From Spirochaetaceae bacterium UBA6089 (GTDB lineage: Bacteria > Spirochaetota > Spirochaetia > Treponematales > Rectinemataceae), in NCBI GenBank assembly GCA_002435985.1, contig DIXD01000029.1:1-6301 (forward strand): a stretch of DNA of 6,301 bases, written 5' to 3'. A program made the position numbers and the translations under genes. Positions 1 to 5,799 of this stretch are shown in pieces (the stretch's first letter is position 1; every line of letters starts with the position of its first letter). A model generated the notes under the pieces. The model saw nothing but the letters and a program-made list of their open reading frames with translations. It did not search any database and was not told where the DNA came from.

Positions 1-2279
1 TCGCTGCCTTCGCGGAGAGGGCGCCCCTTGGGAGCCTGCCGGCCTGTCGAAGGGACGACATGGCGCCCTTCCGAGCCTCCCTCGCTTCCGGAGGCCTGCC
101 CTGGCTGCGCCTTCGCCTGCATCTTGAGCGACAGCCCGATGCGCCGCCGCACAGGATCGATGCTGATGATCGTAAATTCCTTCAGGTCGCCCACGCGCAG
201 CACTTCCATCGGATTTTTCACGAAGCGGTCGCCCATCTCGGACACATGGATGAGCGCACTCTCCTTGATGCCGATATCGACAAAGGCGCCGAAATCGACC
301 ACGTTCTTCACCTTACCCTTCACTTTCATGCCGGGCTGGAGATCCTCGAACGAAAGCACCCCCTGCTGCAGAAGCGGCGGCGGCAAATCCTCGCGCGGGT
401 CGCGGTTGGGTCTCTTGAGCTCGACGATAATGTCGTCGAGGGTGATGTCGCCGACGCCGTACTTTTCTTTGAGCGCGGCGCGTTCCTCGCGGGAGGGGTC
501 TCTGCCGGACTTCAAAATCGGCAGAATTTCAGCCGCAAGCGCGTAGTTTTCGGGGTGTACCCAGGTGTTGTCGAGCGGATTCTCGCTCTCGGGAATCTTG
601 AGAAAGCCGGCGCACTGCTCGAATGTCTTCTCGCCCAACCCAGGGATCTCCCGAAGCAGCGAACGGTTGCGGATCACGCCGCTCGCATCGCGGAATTTAA
701 CGATTTTCCTGGCCAAACTCGTATTGATGCCCGACACATATCTCAAAAGCGAGGAGCTCGCGGTGTTCAGATTCACACCGACCTGGTTGACGACCGAGCC
801 GACTACCTCGTCGAGCTGCTCCGCGAGCTGTTTCTGGTTCACATCGTGCTGATAGAGCCCCACGCCGATGCTCTTAGGGTCGATTTTGACGAGCTCCGCA
901 AGCGGGTCCTGCAGGCGTCGGCCAATCGAGATCGCGCCTCGGATAGTCAGGTCGAGCTCGGGAAATTCCTCGCGCGCAAGGTCGCTCGCCGAGTACACCG
1001 ATGCCCCGTCCTCGTCCACCACCGCAAAGCGGCAGTCGAGATGGTTGTCCGCGATCGTCTCTGCAACAAGCTTCTGAACTTCATGGCTGCCTGTGCCGTT
1101 GCCCACCGCGATCACCGACAGCCTGTGTTTCGTCACCGCTGCGGCGATGTCCTTCTTTCCCTGCTCGGGCTTCGTCTCTTGGTTGATCACGAAGTAGTCG
1201 AGGAATTTACCCGTCTCGTCGAGTGCCGCGCACTTTGTCCCCGTCCGAATGCCCGGATCGATGCCGAGCACGCGCGTGCCCCGCAGGGGCGGCTGCATGA
1301 GCAGGTTGCGCAGATTCGTGCTGAACACCTCGATCGCGTGCGACTCCGCGTTCTCGCTGAGGTAGGAACGAATCTCCCGGCGCACCGCAGGCAAAAGAAG
1401 GCGCGCAAGGCCATCGGTCACGGCGTCTTTGCGCTGCGCATTGGCCGGCCGCACCCGTTCGAGCACCCTGTCCTCGACCAGAAGGTCGTCGATGTTGATC
1501 GAGACATCGAGCTCACCCTCGCGCTCGCCGCGGTTTATCGCCAGAACCCGGTGGTGTTTCAGCGTCGACAGAGGCTCCCTGTAATCCCAGTACATCTGAT
1601 ACGTGGACTGCTCGCGCTTCTCATCACCGCCTATGCCCTTCACCGAGAGCTCGCCATGCTGCAGGACAACTTGCTTTACATAGGCACGGACTTCCATGTC
1701 CTGCGAGAGCCGCTCGGCCAGAATGTCGCGCGCGCCCGCGAGCGCCTCATCTGCGTTCGCGACAGAGAGTTCGGGGTGTTCTTCATCGCTGTGGATGAAG
1801 GAAGGCGCCGCCGCCACGACCTCCTCGAGCGCCGCCGTCGCCATGAGGTCTGCCAGCGGTCCAAGCCCCTTTTCCTGCGCGAGCATGCCTCGTGTCTTTT
1901 TCTTTTTCTTGAAGGGCGCCCAGAGGTCCTCAAGCTCGGTGAGCGTTGCCGCCTTCCGGATATTCTCATAGAGAAAAGCGTCGAGCTTGCCAAGCGCGGA
2001 TACGCCCTTGATCACCTCGAGCCTGCGCTCCTCGAGATTCTTATAGCTTTCGAACTTCTGAATGCAGTCGCGGACCTGCACCTCGTCGAGGTTGCCGGTG
2101 CGCTCCTTTCGGTAGCGGCTGATAAAAGGAACCGTGCAGCCTTCGGCAGACAGGCTCAAGACTGCCTGCACCTGCGAAAGCCGCACCCCGAGCTCTCCGG
2201 CTATTCTCTGCGCAATCGCGAGCTCGTCGATCGAAAGTGCCTCGATGGCGCCCGCGTCAAATGTCGTTGTCGAATCCAT
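1..2279 (-). CDS. tex: Tex, S1-domain RNA-binding transcription accessory protein (3' end cut by window)
   Basis: Reading the minus strand from the ATG at 2279 gives one uninterrupted frame of 759 codons to the window edge. Domain order is that of Tex. The N-terminal helical region carries TVPFISRYRKERTGNLDE. A YqgF/RNase H-like domain has its acidic motif VLGIDPG near residues 337-343 and continues through GASVYSAS. A conserved block runs through SIGVGLYQHDV (about 470-480). A helix-hairpin-helix includes PGLG at 546-549. The S1 domain is about 649-720 (VDFGAFVDIG, ALIHVSEMGDRF, IGLSLKMQ). A Gly/Ser/basic low-complexity tail follows, and the stop lies outside the window. Family members are about 720-790 residues, so little is missing. 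Tex binds nucleic acid and is associated with transcription and RNA metabolism in the cytoplasm; its exact reaction is unsettled. No SD sequence precedes the ATG, and an in-frame TAA lies about 40 nt upstream, so no other ATG start is available. It is transcribed divergently from the 2486 gene. Confidence 0.95.
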   Translation of the reverse strand, partial: MDSTTTFDAGAIEALSIDELAIAQRIAGELGVRLSQVQAVLSLSAEGCTVPFISRYRKERTGNLDEVQVRDCIQKFESYKNLEERRLEVIKGVSALGKLDAFLYENIRKAATLTELEDLWAPFKKKKKTRGMLAQEKGLGPLADLMATAALEEVVAAAPSFIHSDEEHPELSVANADEALAGARDILAERLSQDMEVRAYVKQVVLQHGELSVKGIGGDEKREQSTYQMYWDYREPLSTLKHHRVLAINRGEREGELDVSINIDDLLVEDRVLERVRPANAQRKDAVTDGLARLLLPAVRREIRSYLSENAESHAIEVFSTNLRNLLMQPPLRGTRVLGIDPGIRTGTKCAALDETGKFLDYFVINQETKPEQGKKDIAAAVTKHRLSVIAVGNGTGSHEVQKLVAETIADNHLDCRFAVVDEDGASVYSASDLAREEFPELDLTIRGAISIGRRLQDPLAELVKIDPKSIGVGLYQHDVNQKQLAEQLDEVVGSVVNQVGVNLNTASSSLLRYVSGINTSLARKIVKFRDASGVIRNRSLLREIPGLGEKTFEQCAGFLKIPESENPLDNTWVHPENYALAAEILPILKSGRDPSREERAALKEKYGVGDITLDDIIVELKRPNRDPREDLPPPLLQQGVLSFEDLQPGMKVKGKVKNVVDFGAFVDIGIKESALIHVSEMGDRFVKNPMEVLRVGDLKEFTIISIDPVRRRIGLSLKMQAKAQPGQASGSEGGSEGRHVVPSTGRQAPKGRPLREGS

Positions 2280-2285
2280 AGTGAG

Positions 2286-2297
2286 CGTAACGTTACG
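2286..2297. promoter_or_regulatory. Perfect 12-bp palindrome beside the tex start codon
   Basis: CGTAACGTTACG is its own reverse complement. It ends 6 nt upstream of the tex ATG, exactly where an SD sequence would normally sit, and none is seen there. A weak promoter-like pair on the minus strand (TTGCAA at 2318-2313, a 17-bp gap, then TAACGT at 2295-2290) would overlap the palindrome and give an almost leaderless tex mRNA, but the -10 match is poor. The site could be an operator for a dimeric regulator, or chance: one or two 12-bp palindromes are expected in a window this size. Confidence 0.3.
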
Positions 2298-2376
2298 GGA
2301 ATACGCAGAAAATTGCAAGAACGTAGAATCAATTTAAAAAGTCGGTTGCTTTTTGAAAGAACCTTCTTAGGCACGG

Positions 2377-2397
2377 GCGGCCGCGGGCCGCATTTTT
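2377..2397 (+). terminator. Terminator-like GC hairpin with T-tract in the divergent intergenic region
   Basis: GCGGCC (2377-2382) pairs with GGCCGC (2386-2391) around a 3-nt loop, and is followed by ATTTTT (2392-2397). This is the shape of a rho-independent terminator read on the plus strand. No plus-strand gene lies upstream, so it would stop either antisense transcripts coming from within tex or a leader transcript of the 2486 gene (attenuation). The stem is short, so function is uncertain. Confidence 0.4.
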
Positions 2398-2403
2398 CCT
2401 CTG

Positions 2404-2443
2404 GCTTTTTTCATCCATATAAAATATCCTTACTGTGTATATT
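2404..2443 (+). promoter_or_regulatory. AT-rich promoter-like stretch upstream of the HTH-REC gene
   Basis: This is an abrupt AT-rich patch in otherwise GC-rich DNA. It contains TATAAA at 2418-2423 and TATATT at 2438-2443, either of which could be a -10 element for the gene starting at 2486. No convincing -35 hexamer is found at the right distance (TTTTCC at 2394-2399 is weak), so the site is placed by composition and position only. Confidence 0.3.
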
Positions 2444-2473
2444 CAGATTCATGCGGAGCAATCTGCTATTTTC

Positions 2474-2478
2474 AGAGG
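2474..2478 (+). promoter_or_regulatory. Ribosome binding site that sets the HTH-REC start
   Basis: AGAGG sits 7 nt before the ATG at 2486. The same frame has an earlier ATG at 2435 that would add 17 residues, but that ATG lies within the AT-rich promoter-like stretch and has no clear SD. The 2486 start is therefore preferred. Confidence 0.6.
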
Positions 2479-2485
2479 CAATCGA

Positions 2486-3127
2486 ATGAGCAAATTCAGC
2501 AATAAGATTCGCACCTTCTCAGCGCTCGAGGTCGCCAGACTCTGTGGTGTCGTCAACCAAACAGCAATCAACTGGATACACAGCGGCCATCTGAAAGCTT
2601 TCAGCACGCCCGGCGGCCAGTACCGCGTCTATGCCGAAGATCTCGTCACGTTTCTAAAAGAGCGGAACATGCGCGTCCCCGAAGAATTGCGTGAAGATCT
2701 CACTATGCCCGTCGATCTGGACCTCGCGCTCATCGTGGATGACGACAAGGACCTCAACACCATCCTCAAACGCTTGCTCGAGCGAAAAATCGATGCACTG
2801 CGCGTCGCCCAGGCCTTCGACGGATTCGAAGCCGGTAAGCTCATCGCCGAGCGCCACCCCGCGATCGTACTCCTGGACCTAAACCTGCCTGGCGTGGATG
2901 GACTTTCGCTCTGTAAAAAAATACGCTCGGACGAATCGCTCGGCCAACCGGCAGTCATCGCAATGACGGGGATAGCGCAGGAAGAGGCACAGTCTCAAAT
3001 GACCGAAGCCGGAGCAGACGCATTCTTCTCGAAACCCCTCAATTTCGAAGCCCTCATCGCAAAGATCAACGCGCTGCTCGAAGCACGCAAGAATGCTCCC
3101 AGCCAGGGGACGGAGGATGAATCATGA
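2486..3127 (+). CDS. Response regulator with N-terminal MerR/excisionase-like HTH and C-terminal REC domain
   Basis: This is a 213-residue cytoplasmic regulator. Residues about 11-62 form an excisionase/MerR-like winged helix (FSALEVARLC, INWIHSGHLKAF, GGQYRVYAEDLVTFL), which should bind DNA. After a linker of about 15 residues, residues about 80-200 form a phosphoreceiver domain with every key residue present: acidic pair D85/D86, phosphoacceptor D131 in LLDLNLPG, T161 in MTG, and K183 in SKPL. The layout is the reverse of the common REC-first response regulators. No histidine kinase is in the window, so it is an orphan here, and its partner and targets are unknown. Its stop overlaps the start of the macrodomain gene (ATGA), so the two are probably co-transcribed and translationally coupled. 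Domain calls are secure; the regulon is not known. Confidence 0.9.
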   Translation: MSKFSNKIRTFSALEVARLCGVVNQTAINWIHSGHLKAFSTPGGQYRVYAEDLVTFLKERNMRVPEELREDLTMPVDLDLALIVDDDKDLNTILKRLLERKIDALRVAQAFDGFEAGKLIAERHPAIVLLDLNLPGVDGLSLCKKIRSDESLGQPAVIAMTGIAQEEAQSQMTEAGADAFFSKPLNFEALIAKINALLEARKNAPSQGTEDES

Positions 3128-3717
3128 AAGAGCTGTATCGCTCTCCTGATGGCCTCTGCATCGTGGGCGTCGGGGACATCACTACCCTCGCCTGCGACGC
3201 CATCGTCAATGCCGCAAACTCCAGCCTCATGGGCGGAGGCGGCGTCGACGGCGCCATCCACAGGGCTGGAGGGCCTGAGATACTCGCAGCATGCAAAGCC
3301 TTGCGCCGAGGCCCTCTGCCCGACGGACTTCCGGCAGGCAAAGCCGTCGCCACGACCGCAGGGCGCCTGCCCGCCAAACGGGTCATCCACACCGTCGGGC
3401 CAATCTGGCGCGGCGGCACTCACCACGAAGACGAAATCCTCGAATCCTGCTACCGCGAATCGCTCGCCCTCGCTGCGCGTGAAGGCCTCGAATCGATCGC
3501 ATTCCCGGCCATCTCGACCGGCGTCTATGGCTTCCCCCGGGAGCGCGCCGCCAAAATTGCATGGCGGACCGTCAGGGAATTCCTCGAAAGCGCACATAAG
3601 CCACCGTGCGGCACTCCCCCATCCACTCCGGGCGCCCCCTGCCCGAACACCATCTGGTTCATATTCTTTTCAACCATGGATGCGGAAGTGTTCATGAGCG
3701 CAAATGGACTGGCATAA
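3124..3717 (+). CDS. MacroD-type macrodomain protein (probable ADP-ribose-ester hydrolase)
   Basis: This 197-residue protein is almost entirely one macrodomain. It shows GDIT (17-20), DAIVNAAN (25-32), the catalytic-loop motif GGGGVDGAIH (37-46) with D42 and H46, VIHTVGPIW (87-95), and the second ligand loop ISTGVYGFP (130-138). These match MacroD/YmdB-like enzymes, which hydrolyse O-acetyl-ADP-ribose and remove ADP-ribose from acidic side chains. The actual substrate here is inferred only. The final strand and helix (NTIWFIFFS, then AEVF) are present. A Pro/Cys-rich stretch at about 159-174 separates them from the preceding helix and looks like an insertion relative to the usual short loop. 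GGAGG at 3112-3116 lies inside the upstream gene, 7 nt before the ATG. The ATG overlaps the upstream stop by 4 nt. The aldolase-family gene follows after 9 nt. Confidence 0.92.
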   Translation: MKELYRSPDGLCIVGVGDITTLACDAIVNAANSSLMGGGGVDGAIHRAGGPEILAACKALRRGPLPDGLPAGKAVATTAGRLPAKRVIHTVGPIWRGGTHHEDEILESCYRESLALAAREGLESIAFPAISTGVYGFPRERAAKIAWRTVREFLESAHKPPCGTPPSTPGAPCPNTIWFIFFSTMDAEVFMSANGLA

Positions 3718-3726
3718 GGAGGCGCT

Positions 3727-5016
3727 ATGCGTTTCGATCTACTGCATCCGGCGGACCAGCTCGTCATGATGATGAACCGCATCTACTACCGCGGCATGAC
3801 GACCACCTCCGGAGGAAACCTCTCGGTAAAGGATGCCGATGGCGGTGTCTGGATTACTCCTAGCGGGATCGACAAAGGCAACCTTCGACGAGACGACATC
3901 GTGCGCATTCTTCCCGATGGAACAGTTCAGGGCAGACACCGCCCCTCGTCCGAATATCCCTTTCATCTCGCCGTCTACACCCAGCGCCCCGATGTCGGTG
4001 CTGTCCTGCATGCCCATTCGCCGGGCCTCGTCGCCTGCTCCATCGTGCGGCGCATCCCCGAAGTGCTCATGACGCCCGAGATCTTTCAGATCTGCGGAGA
4101 AGTCAGCATGGCTCCGTACGCCCTGCCGGGCAGCACCCTGCTCGGAGAGAAGATCGCCGCCAAATTCGGCAAAGGACACTCCGTGGTCATGCTCGAGAAC
4201 CATGGCATCGTCATAGGTGCGCCGGACATTTTCAAAGCCTTCAGGATGTTCGAAACACTCGAATTTGCAGCGCGGCTACAGATCAATGCCCTGAAAATCG
4301 GCACACTGCGCCTTCTTGCCCCAGAGACGGCACAGCGCGTCACCAAGACAAATCTGGCGAACTACCCCGAAATGGAGTTCTCCGGCCACACCAGCGAAGA
4401 GAAGGCGATTCGGCGCGACCTCGTCGAATTCATACACCGCTCCTACCAGCAGGGACTATTCACCAGCACCCAGGGCACTTATTCGGCCCGTCTCTCCGAC
4501 GGCGGCTTTGTCATCACGCCGTATGGGAAAGACCGGATGTACCTCGATGTCGAGGATCTCGTGCTTGTGCGCGACAATCATTGCGAAAAAGGAAAAAAGG
4601 CGAGCCGCGCAGCCCACCTCCACGAAACGATCTATAACGATCACCCGGAAATCAACTCGATCTTGATCGCCCAGCCTCCCAACCTCATGGCCTTCGCCGT
4701 GACCGATGCGACCTTCGATCCCCGCACCATACCCGAGAGCTACATCGTGCTGCGCGGCATCCACAAGATACCCTTCGGTACCTCGGTCTTCGAACCCGAC
4801 AGAATTTCTTCGGAGCTGAGCGAGCGCAGTCCGGCCCTCATTTCAGAAAACGACAGCGTCATCGTGACGGGCAAGACGCTCCTCAACGCCTTCGACCGTC
4901 TGGAAGTCGCAGAGTTCTCCGCCAAGTCGATCATCGAATCGCGCAGCCTTGGGCCCATCGTTCACATCGGCGAGCAGGATATCCGCGACATCGAAACGGC
5001 GTTCGACTTGAAATGA
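3727..5016 (+). CDS. Tandem class II aldolase/adducin-family protein with degenerate second domain
   Basis: This 429-residue protein is about twice the normal family length of about 210-230, because it holds two aldolase-II folds. Domain 1 (about 5-205) looks active: GGN (29-31), TPSG (44-47), SSE with the likely catalytic E76, zinc ligands H95 and H97 in HAHSP, and the third ligand H159 in ENHG. Domain 2 (about 225-425) keeps the fold signature (VITPYG at 262-267, a helix matching that around residue 170) but has lost these residues. By alignment E76 becomes A295, H95 becomes I314, H97 becomes Q316, and the NHG segment is replaced by a shorter VTGK. The family includes fuculose-, rhamnulose- and ribulose-phosphate aldolases, epimerases and MtnB-type dehydratases, so the substrate cannot be named. 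AGGAGG at 3717-3722 is 4 nt before the ATG. It is the last gene of the apparent operon and converges on iolB. Confidence 0.88.
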   Translation: MRFDLLHPADQLVMMMNRIYYRGMTTTSGGNLSVKDADGGVWITPSGIDKGNLRRDDIVRILPDGTVQGRHRPSSEYPFHLAVYTQRPDVGAVLHAHSPGLVACSIVRRIPEVLMTPEIFQICGEVSMAPYALPGSTLLGEKIAAKFGKGHSVVMLENHGIVIGAPDIFKAFRMFETLEFAARLQINALKIGTLRLLAPETAQRVTKTNLANYPEMEFSGHTSEEKAIRRDLVEFIHRSYQQGLFTSTQGTYSARLSDGGFVITPYGKDRMYLDVEDLVLVRDNHCEKGKKASRAAHLHETIYNDHPEINSILIAQPPNLMAFAVTDATFDPRTIPESYIVLRGIHKIPFGTSVFEPDRISSELSERSPALISENDSVIVTGKTLLNAFDRLEVAEFSAKSIIESRSLGPIVHIGEQDIRDIETAFDLK

Positions 5017-5031
5017 TCCTACTCTGTCGGA

Positions 5032-5799
5032 TTATTGGGCATGTACAAGCCACTCGTACTCGGGGATATAGATTCTGGTCTTGTCCCATGGGTCGCCATC
5101 GAGGTGCCGAATCATCCAGACATAGTACATCGTAAAGCCGGGTGCGGCGACTTGCTGGTGCGCCTTGCCGGGTAAAATGGCGGCATAGGAGCCATCGGTG
5201 CTCTTGAACACGTCGTCGCCGATGAAGCAGGCCCCAAACCCTTCCGGGCGGTCGAATTGATAGTAATACACTTCAGGCTGGGGATGATGGTGCGGAGGAT
5301 ACGAGCTCCACTTGCCGGGCTGGTTGAAGACCTCTCCCATGACCATATTGGAATACGGAGCATTGGACAGATCGAACATGGTGGAGACGATCCTGTGGCC
5401 GGCGCCGTTCCACTGGCCTTTTCCGAATTCCTGATACAGACAGTTCTCCGGAGTGTAAAAGACTGCAGGAAAGCTCTTCTCATTCTCCGTCTGCTGGACA
5501 ATGATCTCACTGTCCGCAAGCGCTTCGACGACCACTTTGGTGTTTCTGCAGAAATGCAGGCAGTAGGGCGTGCGCTCAAAGGGAGAAGCGCGCTTTCCTA
5601 TCGAGATACCCCCAGCCCACAAGAATCTCACCTCGCCGCGTAACAGCAGAATCGCCGTCTCGTTGGAACTCTCAAGAAATTCTATCTTCTCACCTGTGCG
5701 GCAGCGCCTCACATAGATAGTCATGAGCATCTCGACATTTTTGCTGTGCATCTCACAAAGGACCTTTTCCCCATTCTCGAACGGAGGGTTATCGAGCAT
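5032..5799 (-). CDS. iolB: IolB-like 5-deoxyglucuronate isomerase (KduI/IolB cupin family)
   Basis: This 255-residue bicupin-type protein is slightly shorter than typical IolB (about 270). IolB converts 5-deoxy-D-glucuronate to 2-deoxy-5-keto-D-gluconate in cytoplasmic myo-inositol breakdown. The C-terminal cupin has a complete metal site: YPPHHHPQPE gives H170, H172 and E176 (H-x-H-x3-E), and LPGKAH gives H214. Also typical of the family are VFNQPGKWSSYPPH, YYYQFDRPEGFG and the closing MYYVWMIR. The gap between the His pair and Glu is shorter than in the IolB proteins I recall, so a related isomerase activity is possible. The ATG at 5799 is chosen because CCTCC at 5808-5812 (GGAGG on the coding strand) lies 8 nt upstream. 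The start overlaps the last 11 nt of the PGK-like gene, implying co-translation. Its stop is 15 nt from the convergent aldolase gene. Confidence 0.8.
   Translation of the reverse strand: MLDNPPFENGEKVLCEMHSKNVEMLMTIYVRRCRTGEKIEFLESSNETAILLLRGEVRFLWAGGISIGKRASPFERTPYCLHFCRNTKVVVEALADSEIIVQQTENEKSFPAVFYTPENCLYQEFGKGQWNGAGHRIVSTMFDLSNAPYSNMVMGEVFNQPGKWSSYPPHHHPQPEVYYYQFDRPEGFGACFIGDDVFKSTDGSYAAILPGKAHQQVAAPGFTMYYVWMIRHLDGDPWDKTRIYIPEYEWLVHAQ

Noticed and set aside
28..546. Plus-strand open frame over the tex C-terminus
   Set aside because: Low-complexity Ser/Arg/Pro product opposite the conserved S1 domain; no SD and no family.
1881..1920. Lysine-rich A-run in tex (plus-strand T-rich patch) as a possible frameshift or slippage site
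   Set aside because: The frame continues correctly on both sides, Tex proteins commonly have a basic patch here, and no alternative downstream frame is plausible.
60..2489. Long plus-strand open frame of 809 codons opposite tex
   Set aside because: The product has no recognisable family and is rich in His/Arg/Leu, as expected for the antisense of a GC-rich gene. The minus strand encodes a complete, motif-perfect Tex over the same stretch, so this frame is a codon-phase shadow.
2995..3597. Minus-strand open frame of 200 codons
   Set aside because: Lies opposite the HTH-REC end and the macrodomain, both of which have clear conserved motifs; the antisense product resembles nothing.
4408..5016. 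A separate second aldolase gene rather than a second domain
   Set aside because: No stop, SD or start codon separates the halves; the frame runs through a short linker without a break.
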